In this document: positions 1-10,952 of the stretch, one piece after another | Layout: every line of letters begins with the position of its first letter | Numbering within the stretch: position 1 is the first letter of the stretch | NCBI GenBank assembly: GCA_023055425.1 | Contig: JALGPY010000010.1 | Coordinates: forward strand, 20,061,363-20,125,362 | Direction of reading: 5' to 3' | Origin: Linanthus parryae | Lineage: Eukaryota; Streptophyta; Magnoliopsida; Ericales; Polemoniaceae | Length of the DNA: 64,000 nt | Program-made: the position numbers and the translations under genes | The notes under the pieces: generated by a model | Seen by the model: only the letters and a program-made list of their open reading frames with translations | What the model was told of the DNA's origin: nothing | Databases searched by the model: none

Positions 1-502
1 ATCTGCGTTTGAACGCACGGTGTGCGTTTGAACGCAATGCTTGAAGGTTCATGAAATTTCTGGGTTTGTTGAGTTGCGTTTGAACGCACATGAGTTGCGT
101 TTGAACGCAATGCTTGTCCTCTGCAATGTCTTTGATGAACTGCGTTTGAACGCACATACTCTGCGTTTAAACGCACGCCTTGCCTCTAGAAATTCTCTGC
201 TGATTGGGTTTTGCGTTTGAACGCAGGGTCTGCGTTTGAACGCACGTTCTTAGATTTTTCCACCTCATCTCTGTCTTCTTGCGTTTGAACGCACATGAGT
301 TGCGTTTAAACGCACCACTTGGTGGCTGGAAATTTTCACTGCGTGATCTGCGTTTGAACGCAGCTCCTCTGCGTTTGAACGCATAAGTGTTAGCCGTTTC
401 CAGTGCTTCTTCTGTCGATTGGTGGGTCTGCGTTTGAATGCAGGGTGTCTGCGTTTGAACGCACTTGTGCATTTGAACGCATGTCTCCTGCGTTTGAACG
501 CA
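1..502 (-). repeat. 3' LTR (U3) array of paired 14-bp palindromes, 16 units
   Basis: Sixteen copies of TGCGTTTGAACGCA or close variants start at 4, 23, 75, 96, 141, 162, 212, 231, 280, 301, 349, 370, 429, 450, 468 and 489. The half-sites TGCGTT and AACGCA are inverted around a 2-bp centre; the copies at 162 and 301 (centre TA) are perfect palindromes. Copies come mostly in pairs 18-21 bp apart, and the pairs recur every 66-80 bp. The spacers between pairs are not conserved. Lying beyond the polypurine tract of the minus-strand element, this is probably the U3 of the 3' LTR, but its ends were not aligned to the other LTR. Confidence 0.85.
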
Positions 503-609
503 TGCCTCTGATTCCTGAAACACTGAGTTCAACATTAAATCCCTCTTTCTCACTTTTCTCTCAAATTATGAACATTGTAAAAATTATATAAAAACAACTA
601 ATCTATGTT

Positions 610-624
610 GGGTTGCCTCCCAAC
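610..624 (-). other. Polypurine tract region of the gypsy element
   Basis: On the minus strand the sequence is GTTGGGAGGCAACCC, between the end of pol and the palindrome-rich LTR. A purine-rich GGGAGG core at this place is expected to prime plus-strand DNA synthesis. The exact first base of the 3' LTR is uncertain. Confidence 0.55.
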
Positions 625-675
625 CAGCGCTTGTGATTTACAGTCGACAGCCCGACTTTGGTACCTCTGCTGTAA

Positions 676-3600
676 TTACGGAAGGTCGAGGTAGAGTGCC
701 TCTACCTCCATGATCTCCTGAGGATCCCTGTATGGCTTGACTCTGTTCCCATTCACCTTGAAAACTGTATTATCCCTCGGGTTCTCCAGCTCCACCACTC
801 CCCATGATGTAATGTCCTTCACAATAAATGGTCCAGACCATCTTGAGCGCAGCTTCCCTGGATAGAATTTCATCCTTGAATTGTAGAGGAGAACCTTTTG
901 CCCGATATCTATCTTCTTTGGTAGAATGCGGTTGTCATGCCACTTCTTTGTTTTTTCTTTATAGATTTTGGCACTCTCATATGCAGTTTTACGGAATTCC
1001 TCCAGTTCAAGGAGTGCCATCTTCCGTTTGTTTCCTGATAAACTGTGATCCATATTCAGCTGCTTGATTGCCCAGTATGCTTTGTGCTCCAATTCTGCTG
1101 GTAAGTGACATGCTTTACCAAACACCAACTGGTATGGGGACATTCCCAATGGGGTTTAATAAGCAGTTTTGTATGCCCAGAGCGCATCATCCAGCTTTAA
1201 TGACCAGCCCTTACGTCCAGGATTCACAGTTTTTTCCAGTATGCTCTTTATCTCTCTGTTGGACACCTCTGCTTGCCCGTTCGCCTGAGGGTGATAAGGC
1301 AGTGATACCTTATGGATAGACACCCCCTACTGCTTTAGAACCTTGGCAAAGACTTTATTGATAAAATGAGAACCTTCATCACTGACCATGGCCCTCGGTG
1401 TTCCAAATCTGGTAAAGATGTTACGTTTGAGGAATCTTTCCACGACTGACGCATCGTTCTTCTGACAGGCTATTGCTTCCACCCATTTTGACACGTAATC
1501 CACTGCCAGTAAGATGTAGAGATTTCCCAGAGACGAAGGGAAAGGACCCATAAAATCAATACCCCAAACGTCAAAAGGCTCGACTTCCTGCCAAAGTGTC
1601 ATGGGCATTTCATTCCGCTGGGAGATATTTCCTGTCCGTTGGCAGCGATCGCAACTCTGCGCATAATCATGGCAATCCTTAAAAACTGTTGGCCAGAAAA
1701 ATCCTGACTGCAGCACCTTGTGAGCTGTTCTCGGTCCGCTGAAGTGTCCCCCACATTGTGCTGAGTGGCAGTGCTGAATAACCTCCAAAATTTCGTGACA
1801 TGGAATGCATCGACGGAGAATATTGTCTGCCCCTTGCTTGAACAGGTAAGGATCGTCCCAGAAATATTGCCTGCAATCTGAAATAAACTTCTTTTTCTGC
1901 CAAGGGGTGATGTCTTCAGGGAGTGCTCCATTGACCAAATAATTGGCTATGGCATAGTACCAGGGCCGTCTGTTGGTCTTGATCTTCATAATATGTTCAT
2001 CCGGAAAATTTTCTTGAATGGTCACCAATTCTTCTGTGGGGTTCTCCAGACGAGATAGATGATCAGCTACTACATTTTCAACTCCCTTTTTATCCCTGAT
2101 TTCGACATCAAATTCCCGCATCAGCAGAATCCAACGCAGCAACCGTGGCTTTGCGTCCTTCTTCTCCAGTAAGTATTTCAGTGCACTGTGATCTGTGAAT
2201 ATGATGACTTTTGAACCTACCAGGTACGATCTGAATTTATCCAGGGCAAAAACGACTGCCAGCAGCTCCTTCTCTGTAGTCCCATAATTAATCTGCGCCT
2301 CATTCAGGACCCTGCTGGCATAGTAAATGACACTGCACACCTTGTCCTTCCGCTGTCCCAGTACTGCGCCCACTGCGTAATCACTGGCGTCGCACATCAG
2401 TTCGAACGGAAGGGTCCAGTCTGGTGTTGTGATAATGGGTGCAGTCGTCAGCCTCTCTTTAAGCACGTCAAAAGCTTCTTTGCAGGCTTCATCAAATACG
2501 AAGGGCACCTCTTTTCCCAACAAATTACATAGTGGCTTTGTAATTTTTGAGAAATCTTTAATAAACCTTCTGTAAAAACCTGCGTGGCCCAAAAAACTCT
2601 TAATTTCCCTCACTGTGGTTGGATACGGCAACTGCTTGCTCACCTCTATTTTTGCCCTGTCTACTTCCAGTCCTTTGCTGGAAATCCTGTGTCCCAGCAC
2701 TATTCCTTCAGTAACCATGAAGTGGCATTTTTCCCAGTTGAGTACCAGGTTTGTTTTTCTGCAGCGAATCAGAACTCTGGCCAGATGGTATAAGCAATCT
2801 TCGAAGCTGTCTCCGAATAACGAAAAATCGTCCATGAAAACTTCCAAATTTTTCACTATCATATCAGAGAAAATAGCCATCATACATCTTTGGAATGTTG
2901 CTGGAGCATTGCACAATCCAAATGGCATTCGTCTAAAGGCGAACGTTCCGTACGGGCAAGTGAACGTCGTCTTTTCTTGGTCTTCTGGATTTATATAGAT
3001 CTGGTTGTAGCCAGAGTACCCGTCGAGAAAGCAGTAATAAGCATGGTGCGCTAGTCTGTCCAACATCTGGTCCATGAATGGCAGCGGAAAGTGGTCTTTC
3101 AGTGTGGCATCGTTCAGCTTCCGATAGTCCATACAGATTCGCCAGCGAGTGACAGTGCGCTGGGCGATCTGTTCTCGATCAGCATTCTGTACTACTGTAA
3201 TACCCCCTTTTTTCGGTACACACTGGACAGGACTGACCCAGGTGCTGTCTGATATGGGGTATATAATTCCTGCTTCTAGCCACTTCATGACCTCCTTACG
3301 TACCACATCTTTCATAATTGGGTTTAGTCCCCGTTGAGGCTGGATAACTGGCTTCTTTCCGTCTTCGATTCTTATTTTGTGCATGCAATAATCAGGACTG
3401 ATTACCTTTAGGTCTGCAATTGTCCATCCAATGGCTTCTTTATGCTCTCGGAGTACCTCCAGCAGCTTTTGTTCCTGTTCCTGAGATAAAAGAGAAGAAA
3501 CAATTACCGGCAGAGTATTATTTTTACCAATAAAAGCGTACCTGAGGTGGTCTGGCAACTGTTTTAATTCCAGGACTGGTGGTTCCTGGAGTGACGGCAC

Positions 3601-5274
3601 CAGTGTCATTTTCTGCTCGCCTCCTTCATCCCTATATAGCGTGACCCAACTTTCTGTTCCCATGATCTGCTCGTCCTGTTGCTCCTCTGTTTCCTCTGGA
3701 TACATGTCTTCAAATTCCTCCCATAAATCGTCTATCTCATCACTTTCCAGATCGTCAATTACCTCTACTGCAAAACAGTTTTCATGCCCATAATGGTCAG
3801 GAAGCTGGAGAGATTTGAAAACATTGAATTTTACTTTTTCTTCATTGATTTGCATGGACAGCTCTCCACTTTTGCAGTTAATAATGGCTTCACCAGTCGC
3901 CAGGAAAGGTCTGCCCAGGATTAGCGGGACCTCTCCGGCCTCCATATCCAGTATCACAAAATCTGCTGGAAAAATAAGCTCTCCCACTTTCACCAGGATA
4001 TCTTCAATTACTCCATAGGCAGGTTTCACAGACCTGTCAGCCATTTGAAGCATGATTCTTGTGGGACGTGGTTCTCCGACTCCTAGACTTTTGAAGATGG
4101 TCAGTGGCATCAGGTTGATGCTGGCACCCAAGTCGCATAAGGCTTTTCTTGTGTATGCACTTCCCAGGGTTACTGGAATAACAAAGCTGCCAGGGTCTTT
4201 CTTTTTCAGTGGTAGGCCATTTTTCACACAAGTGCTCGCTTCTGCCGTCAGATTCACTGTTTCGAAGTCACTCATTCGCCTTCTCCCGTACAATATGTCT
4301 TTAAGAAATTTCGCATAAGTAGGCATTTTGGCAAGTGCTTCGGCAAAATGTATGTTTATCTGCAATTGCTTGAATACCTCCAGAAATCTGGCGTAGTCTT
4401 TGCTGTCATCTCTCTTGCGTGTCTTCAGAGGGTAAGGAACCTCCTTAGAAATTGGCACTGTTTCTGGATTACCCTCATTAGTCTGCGCTGCTTCCTGCTC
4501 GACCGAACCCCTTTTCTGAGGGTTAGCGGTTGAACTGTCTTCCCGGTCAATTACTTCCTGTTCAATATTTTTTGACTTTTCTGCGCGTGCATGACTGGGA
4601 TACGGTGGATCCTGCAGTGCAATTCCACTCCGAGTTGTGATAGCATTGATTTGAGCGCGTGGATTGTTCACTGTGTTTGACGGTAAATTCCCCGGGGCTC
4701 GTTCTGCCTGGTTCTGTGCAAGCTGTCCATTCTGTACCTCCAAGTTGCGGATAGCAATCTTCATCTGGCTTACATCAGCAGTTAATGACTCCATCTGCGC
4801 GAATCTAGTTTCCCACTGCTTATTGAATTTCTCCATATAGGACTCAAAATGTTGCTGTGACAAATTTAGTTGTGGTGCTGCTTGTGCAGGCTGAGCTGGA
4901 GCTGTCTGTTGTGCCTGTGGCCTGTGCTGGAATCCTGGTGCATATACTGCTGCATTGGGGTTTCCGTAGCGAAACCCAGGATGATCACGTGTGCCTGGTC
5001 TGTAGCGACTAGGATCCCACTGCTGCTGAACATAGTTGGCATCTTCGGTTTGAAGCTCCAGAATTGCCGCGTCAAAGTCAGGTTCTTCTACTGATGCCAC
5101 CGGCTTCTTATCTGTATACACCTTCTTGACTAGGTCCTGTACCACCTTCGTGAGATTGTCAATCCTGTCATCAACCACTGGTTCTGCTACTGCTGTGAGC
5201 CTGCGGTCATCAAACAGGCGAGTATCCTGTTTGGCTAATTGTTTCATCAGTTCATATGCTCCATCCTTATCCAC
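676..5274 (-). pseudogene. pol: gypsy pol (protease, reverse transcriptase, RNase H, integrase), broken by two stops
   Basis: The longest open stretch (1327-5274, 1315 codons) holds an aspartic protease (motif [10 protein letters not shown]), a reverse transcriptase (catalytic FMDD in place of YVDD, preceded by [15 protein letters not shown]), RNase H ([14 protein letters not shown], later TDHSALKYL and ADHLSRL) and an integrase with an HHCC zinc finger (H..H, CDRC) and the first two acidic residues of the DDE triad (GIDFMGPF and VSDEGSHF). An in-frame TAG at 1327-1329 stops it. The same frame continues past that with the DDE glutamate region ([10 protein letters not shown]), hits TAA at 1156-1158, and resumes to 676 with the integrase C-terminal domain ending near VEALYLDLP. 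The breaks look like point mutations, since the frame is kept on both sides. The N-terminal 40 codons are really the end of gag. Confidence 0.93.
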
Positions 5275-6083
5275 ATGGTATAAAAAGTTCCCCCAGCTTC
5301 CCTATCAATCATGTCAGCATTCTCCCTGTCAAGAGCATGGTAGAATACCTGCAGAATTTTCGCGTCCCCGAAGCCGTGATTGGGGCATTTTTTAACGAGT
5401 CTCATCAACCTGTCCCATGCGTCTACCACTGTCTCCCCCATCTGCTGTTTGAAAGATAAAATCTCACTCTGCAGCTTGATAACGCGGGATGCAGGGTAGA
5501 ATTTTGCCAAGAAATCAGCAACACACCCCTCCCAGGTAGTGATAGACCTCGGTGGCCTTGCCTCCAGCCAATCTTTTGCTGTTCCGAGCAAACAGTATGG
5601 GAATAAAATCAGCTTTAGCGTGTCCGCTTCGACTCCTCTATACTTAATCTTGTTGCAGTAATCTTCAAATTTTCCAAGGAAGTCGTTTGGATCTTCATCT
5701 GCCTTCCCATTAAAAGGACAATGAGTCTGGGCGGTCTGAATGGTGGATGACTTCAGATCGAAGTGCTCTGCTGTAATGGGTGGCACTACGATAGCTGGTT
5801 GATGTCCTCCGGTTGGGACTTCGAAGTTTTCAACTAACGCCCTTCCAGACCTGTTATAAGTCCTCTGATTGTTCCTGGCAGCAAAACCTGCTGCTATCAG
5901 CTCTTCAATGTAAAGAGCCATCTATGCTGGAGTACGTTGCTGTTGTCCTATGGGTGTTCCTGTTTCGGTTGTGGTGTCTTCTCCGTGCTCAGACATCGCG
6001 GCTCGGTGTCTGCGACTTTGCTCTCTGAAAAGTTTTTCGGGATCTTCAAGTGGTGATACCAGTTTGCTAGGCAATCTGGGCAT
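5247..6083 (-). pseudogene. gag: gypsy gag (capsid), premature stop and frameshift
   Basis: The likely start is the ATG at 6081-6083, which opens a frame beginning MPRLPSKLV. It meets TAG at 5922-5924, and the same frame continues for 224 codons to 5247. That part carries the capsid-type Retrotrans_gag region (KLILFPYCLLGTAKDWLEA, then a WDRLMRLVKKCPNHGF stretch). Near 5275 the gag reading shifts out of frame with pol: the natural continuation ([11 protein letters not shown]) lies in the pol frame, so a small insertion or deletion sits close to 5275-5285. Related elements normally have gag and pol as one frame. The frame after the shift ends within 10 codons. Confidence 0.85.
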
Positions 6084-6210
6084 AAACTAGAATAGCCTGA
6101 AAATCAGAATTTAAGAGCAGTAAGTCGAAAGAAAGTAAACGTAAAAAGAAAAGAAAAAAAAAAACTCTGAGACTTATTCTAATGTCTTTTTAACAAAAAC
6201 TGTAACCGTT

Positions 6211-6227
6211 CCCCGGCAACGGCGCCA
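6211..6227 (-). other. Primer binding site, tRNA-Asp type
   Basis: On the plus strand CCCCGGCAACGGCGCCA matches the 3' end of plant tRNA-Asp, so the minus strand carries its complement TGGCGCCGTTGCCGGGG just inside the 5' LTR. A 5-bp gap separates it from the TG dinucleotide taken as the LTR edge at 6233. Confidence 0.9.
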
Positions 6228-6615
6228 AAAACTTGACAGCGTAAACCTATCTGCTTTTTCGCAAGTGTACGATCAAGTAATATAGAGTATGTAATTGTGA
6301 CTCTGGTTGTCGAACCCTCGAGAACAGTTTAAGTTGTTGCTAATTAGAATTAGAATCAGACACAAAGTTTGTAAAAAGGAGGAAGGTTTGGGGTTTGATT
6401 CTACTTACTAAATTGCAGTAAATAAAACAATATTTTAGGAACGCTTATTTTATTTTTCTTCTAAATATTTCGCAGAAATTACGGTAATTGTAGAAATCGA
6501 TAATGCTAAGAATCTAGGTTCCAAGATCCCCTAGGGTTACTCTCCAGCTTTCATGGTATATTTGATTTCAGAAACACACAATGGTTTTATTTATGCCAGC
6601 ATACCAACAGTACAA

Positions 6616-6800
6616 TCTCCTCTCGGTCTCATGCACCTATCACTCTCCTACAGATTTTCGGGTCCTCTCGGTTCACCTAAATCTGCAGGTTCATTCTAAG
6701 TCTGCTAGTGTTACAGGTTCTCCTCTCGGTCTCCCCCTAAACGTCTAACAGTTGGTCTAATGCTCCTGGGCTAGTCCCCTGATTCTCTTCACCTCTCGGT
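6616..6800 (-). repeat. Four dispersed CCTCTCGGT repeats in the LTR leader
   Basis: Near-identical CTCTCGGT boxes (ACCGAGAG on the transcribed strand) occur around 6618, 6665, 6723 and 6793, spaced about 50-70 bp. They lie downstream of the TATA box, hence in R or U5. Their function is unknown. Confidence 0.6.
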
Positions 6801-7237
6801 CCATCAAGGCAGAGTACTAAATCCTGTCTTTTCTTCCTAACTCTCACTGGTCACTCTCGCGCACCAGATCCTGTCTGTAACACTCCTGGGTGATCAGGCC
6901 ATTCATGTATTAAATAAAATCAAAGACAGAATAATAAACAATCCATCCTATATTAAGACTTAGCTAGCCATGCATCTGAAAATCAAACAACCAAGTCTGC
7001 TGAATTCATAAACCCTAGGTTCACCGAGAACCTAGGCAAAAGGTCTAGCTAGCTTGCATTATTGAAAGACAACGTTTCATAAAAGAGAGAAAAGATCAAA
7101 CTAGTTATTTGCTGAAATACTGAAAAACTGCTCCAATCCTGCTCTGCTCCAACCCTGGCGGCTCTGAAACTGGGTGTTGTGATGATGATAGATGTGTCAG
7201 TGTGTATGTGTAACCCTAATTCAGTGCTGGGACACCT

Positions 7238-7246
7238 CCTTTTATA
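7238..7246 (-). promoter_or_regulatory. TATA box of the gypsy 5' LTR
   Basis: The minus strand reads TATAAAAGG, a strong plant TATA box, between the palindrome array (upstream, at 7331 and beyond) and the R/U5 leader. Transcription would start about 30 bp further on, near 7205-7215. It fits the expected U3-R boundary. Confidence 0.75.
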
Positions 7247-7330
7247 CTGCCACAGTCTCCAAAACTGATGCACGAAATTCCTGTTTTACCCTCGAAAAGA
7301 CCCGTCCTGGAAGCTTCTGGAAACCCACCG

Positions 7331-7680
7331 TGCGTTCGAACGCAACTCTCCTGCGTTCAAACGCAGTGCGTCTGAACGCACACATCCTGCGTTTGAACGC
7401 AGGCCTTAACCATTTTTCTTCCTCTGGCTTCTGACTTCTGGACACGTGCGTTTGAACGCAGCTTGCCTGCGTCTGAACGCACGCCTTGGCCTTTTCTTCT
7501 TCTGAGTGTCGAGTCCTGCGTTTGAACGCAGACCGCCTGCGTTTGAACGCACCCCTTAAGCTTTTCTGCACTTCAGACTTTGAACCCTGCGTTTGAACGC
7601 ACGCCTCCTGCGTCTGAACGCATGACTTAGCCTTCTTTCCGCCATTTTCCTGCTGCTCCCATCTTGTGCGTTTGAACGCA
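7331..7680 (-). repeat. 5' LTR (U3) array of paired 14-bp palindromes, 11 units
   Basis: Copies start at 7331, 7352, 7367, 7388, 7447, 7468, 7517, 7538, 7588, 7609 and 7667. Partners within pairs are 21 bp apart in five cases, and the pairs recur every ~70-80 bp. The copy at 7331 (centre CG) is a perfect palindrome; others carry TG, CA or a T-to-C change. The block lies 85-440 bp upstream of the TATA box, where LTR enhancers normally lie. Confidence 0.9.
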
Positions 7681-7700
7681 CCACTTAGCCTTTTTTCTCT

Positions 7701-8492
7701 TTTTTCTGCTCAGCTTTCCTGACACGCTGCCTCCCATCCAAGTTAATCTCATGCATTTCTCGGCACCTGTTACCTGCACAACATAACATGTACCCGCGAT
7801 CATATCCAACAAACAAAAGTATGCATAAAATTACTCAAATTTTGCAGTCATGTTCTATAAATCTCTGCCTCGTATCAGGTGGAAAATAAGCTGAAAATGG
7901 CCAAAGTCAACTCTCACAGGGTTAAAACCAATATTAAAAAGATGTCCCAGACTAATCCATTTTCAAGCTGTCAATAGCATGATCATTTAATCTCATATTT
8001 ATTGAAAAATTTTCTTTAACTCATGAGCCAAATCAATTTCGTTGAAAGTTGGACTGGAAAAATATTCTCATTCTGTTTCACATTTATCTGGTCGACTTCT
8101 AGGTTTGAACTCATACACGACCCGATTTCCAGATATGAAGGCACCAACATGATTTGGGTCAAGTCTCGTGAACAAACTAGAAGAGCAACGACTTACAAGT
8201 TTAAACCATATTGAAAGAATTTGTGATAGTTCTGAAAATAGTAATGAAATAAAAATTAAATGACGATGAATCTGGAAGAATATGGAATATTTCTCTCTGA
8301 TGATCGGAGAAGCAAACATGAAAAATTGTACAAGAGAGAGAGAGAGAGAGTAAAAGCCAGCCATTAATGGTGAGATGTAAAACTGAAATGGATGAGAGAG
8401 TGACATGGCCATGCCATGTGAGATTCGGGGAGATAGGAACCGATTTTTTCGAGGAAGGTAGCATTATTGTTAGAAAAATTGTGGGTATGTGA
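7701..8492. other. Intergenic / LTR-flanking DNA without a recognised gene
   Basis: AT-rich sequence with a short (GA)n tract at 8333-8351. The open frames here have no recognisable domain and look random. It may include the unresolved right edge of the gypsy LTR. Confidence 0.5.
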
Positions 8493-9173
8493 TTTTTTTA
8501 TAAGTGATAGATATTAAGAAAACCCTCAAGGGGGAAGAGAAGCAATTACACTAATATCAGCTAGACTAATCCAGAAAGCCAGTTAGGGAAAGAACCCATC
8601 CATTCCACATCATTTTCTATAAACTGATCCAGCTTGTGAGCCAAATTGTTGCATCTCTCCTCACGAAACTTACGTTTGACTGAGCAAAATTGCTGATTAC
8701 TCCGATAGCTTTGTTGATATCGTCCTCCACCTCAGTGAGATCCAAAGGATCGCCCCCTTATTCCTGTGAATAAACTCTTGCGTTAGGTTCTTCGAGTCGC
8801 CTTCAAATAAGCAGTAAGGAAAACCCAACCTCGAAGCCAATTCTATTCCAAAGTTAAGAGCAATGGCTTCTGAAGTCATCGTTGACGCCACTGTACCTGT
8901 GGCGAAATCTTCGTCGGTGAGAAGGACACCATCTTTGTTCCTTATCGCCACACCTGTATTAGCAACTCTCGTTTGATGACACCAGGACCCATCATAATTG
9001 ATTTTCACCCATTGTGGATTTTTTTTCCCACAGCTCTTGTACCTCCGTATTACTTCTGGCTTCCTCTTTGATTGCGTCTGTGTTGAATTCCTCCACTCTG
9101 TAAAAAATGTTAGAACTCAAATCTGTCAGAGACTTCCGTATCTGATTGAATGTCCAGCTATTTCTTTCTAGCC
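8493..9173 (-). pseudogene. LINE ORF2 fragment, 3' part: end of zf-RVT and RNase H-like (RVT_3) domain
   Basis: The frame at 8697-9008 (minus) reads as a plant LINE RNase H-like domain: an INYDGSW strand, G-V-A-I-R-N-K-D-G, a conserved SEAIALNFG helix and FEGDSKN. Between 9010 and 9173 another frame gives HIWLERNSWTFNQ, the usual link between the zinc-binding domain and RNase H. A short A-run on the minus strand near 8493-8500 may be the poly(A) end. It continues at 18255-18715, on the far side of the Sirevirus insertion. Frameshifts make it dead. Confidence 0.8.
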
Positions 9174-9178
9174 ATATG
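9174..9178. repeat. Target site duplication ATATG, left
   Basis: ATATG directly precedes the left LTR, and the same five bases follow the right LTR at 18250-18254. A 5-bp duplication is what an LTR retrotransposon integrase makes. Confidence 0.92.
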
Positions 9179-10423
9179 TGAAGGGGTGTACATTAGGAAG
9201 AAATACATGATATATACTCTAGAGGGGGGGTTGAATAGAGTATGCAGACTTTTGCCAAACTTTGCAAGAATAGTTGTTTCAAAAGATTTGTAAAGAGATA
9301 CAAGGCCTTGAAATGAGTTTCAAGCCACTAGAATAAAACAGCCAGAGTAAACAGAAGAATAAGTCTATTTCAAGGTCTTTAAATGAGTTTCAAACCCTTG
9401 AAATTAAACTGTTTTAAATGCTGCAAGAGTTCTAAGTTTGTAACTGAAAAGTAAATGCAAGAGACAGAAGATATATAGAGTTCAGTCAACTTGGACCTAC
9501 GGAAATACCTTAGGGATCTTCTCCCTGTAGGATTTTCAACACAACTCTTATTAATCAACAGCTAAGCCCTAGATCTCAAGCACAGAGAGATGCCTTACTC
9601 TTTTACAGCTTGTGGTTCTCACTAACCTATCTAGTACCTACTCTAGCTATCTGACTAACTAAGAATCTTTATCGTTCACATTGCAAAATCCTTGAGAATG
9701 AGAGCTAGAAGTATTATCAAAATGATATACAAATGAAGTTCATAACAAGAAGAACACATGAAATGAAACTCTAGTGAGTGTGTAGTGTTCTTCTGATGTT
9801 TGGATTGAGATGTGGATCTGCTTCCTTGCTGTTTGTCAATCCTTGATTATGTTTGTGTCTCTGTGAATTACTCTTTGTAGTTCTGTGGTTCTGCATTGAA
9901 TTTCTTAAGTAATTCTATTTTTAAAGCACTCTGTTTGAATGGAGGATCACCAGAATCTTCTCAACAAACTTCCCTGAAAATATGCTTCAAATCTTGACTC
10001 TTTTAACAGCTTCTCCCAACGGATAGTTGATTAATATCTTTTTGGATAGTGATTTGATATTGTTGGAAGTATATAGAGAATCTTATAAACACAGCAGATT
10101 GATTTCAAAATCAATCATCAAGCAGTTACCATATCTGCAAAACATAAGTTAGGAAACAAGTTCCTACAAAATAGGAAACGGAATTCCCCGCAATACTGAA
10201 TCAAACAGCTAATGTTAGATCATGCAAACTATGTAAAAAAATTTTGTCTTTCATCATCAAATAATATATAATCATGCATAGGGGTTTAGGAGTTGAATCA
10301 AGTACAGAAACTCCCCCTAATTTCATGCATATAAGGCTCAGTCTTTTCCAAGGCGTTGAAAGCTGTTTCAAGGCCTTGAAACAGACAAGCTATTTCAAAT
10401 CTTGATCCTGCATAGAACTTACA
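9179..10423 (-). repeat. Sirevirus 3' LTR (1245 bp)
   Basis: It starts TGAAGGGGTGTACA and ends GAACTTACA, and matches 17001-18249 nearly throughout with scattered substitutions and short indels. It contains several CAAGG/CCTTG palindrome units, for example the pair at 10349 and 10369. Confidence 0.93.
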
Positions 10424-10440
10424 ATCTCCCCCTTGATGAA
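10424..10440 (-). other. Sirevirus polypurine tract
   Basis: The minus strand reads TTCATCAAGGGGGAGAT directly before the 3' LTR. This is the standard place and composition for a copia polypurine tract. Confidence 0.85.
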
Positions 10441-10752
10441 AGACAAAACCACAATCATCCAGTCTGTTTGATACTGTGATTCTGCAACAAATACTCATTA
10501 GCACATAGCAGAATAATTCATATAATGTCAACACATAATATCAAAAATATCCAACTTATTAAACTGAACAAGAAAGTAACAACAAAGTTTCAAATAATCC
10601 TACTTGACCAAAACCTGGTCACCTAAATAGCAAATAAAACTAAAAACCCTAAATTTCTCCCCCTTTTTGACTTTCATCAAAAAAGAATGAGAATATGTTG
10701 GATCAGTGTTTGGAAAGATTAAAAAAAAAATTTTTTGAAGAGATAAAACTTT

Positions 10753-10784
10753 CAAGGCTTTGTAAGGGAGTTCAAGGCCTTGAA
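10753..10784. repeat. Paired palindrome, Sirevirus 3' non-coding region
   Basis: CAAGGCTTTG at 10753 and TTCAAGGCCTTGAA at 10771 form a pair whose CAAGG boxes are 20 bp apart. Confidence 0.8.
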
Positions 10785-10952
10785 AAAGATAAGAAATGGT
10801 AGGCAAGATTTAAGGGGTAGGGACTTCATCTCCTTGCTGCTCTGCATCTTCTTCTTGACTATCTCCCTCATCATCATGTTCTTCTTCTTCCTGTTGAACC
10901 ACATCATCAATAATTGTACTTATTTTCTTGATCAGACTGTTGAACATGAAGG

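Larger units (their letters stand above)
1..7700 (-). mobile_element. Ty3/gypsy LTR retrotransposon, Athila/Tat-like, degenerate; 3' LTR cut by the window edge
   Basis: Reading on the minus strand from high to low coordinates, the order is 5' LTR, tRNA-Asp-type primer site, gag, protease, reverse transcriptase, RNase H, integrase, polypurine tract and 3' LTR. Integrase after RNase H is the Ty3/gypsy order. The protease motif DLGAS and the primer site matching the 3' end of tRNA-Asp fit Athila/Tat-type elements; the exact lineage is inferred. No env-like frame lies between pol and the polypurine tract. Two stops in pol, one stop in gag and a frameshift between them make it non-autonomous. The outer ends and target duplication cannot be seen: one LTR runs off the window and the right LTR edge could not be matched by eye. 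Confidence 0.9.
6233..7700 (-). repeat. 5' LTR of the gypsy element (right edge unresolved)
   Basis: The LTR begins at TGACAGCG next to the primer site and includes, from low to high coordinates, U5/R with CTCTCGGT repeats, a TATA box at 7238-7246 and a U3 with 11 palindromes. The far end must lie beyond 7680, but no matching end or target duplication could be identified because the opposite LTR leaves the window and the spacers have diverged. Confidence 0.6.

Noticed and set aside
167..553. 128-codon minus-strand frame with CVQTQ and AFKRR repeats
   Set aside because: It is a direct translation of the palindrome repeat (TGCGTTCAAACGCA) in a non-coding LTR; the parallel frame at 7242-7571 has the same cause.
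828..4533. Several plus-strand frames opposite the gypsy pol
   Set aside because: They are shadows of the minus-strand pol codons with no domain of their own.
1..7680. CRISPR array suggested by regularly spaced short palindromic repeats
   Set aside because: The repeats are only 14 bp, the period is not constant, spacers resemble each other in part, and the DNA is plant LTR sequence upstream of a TATA box. No cas gene is present.
8068..8464. Minus-strand frames with hydrophobic runs near 8.1-8.5 kb
   Set aside because: They overlap a (GA)n/(TC)n tract, giving SLSLSLS-type runs; no gene structure.
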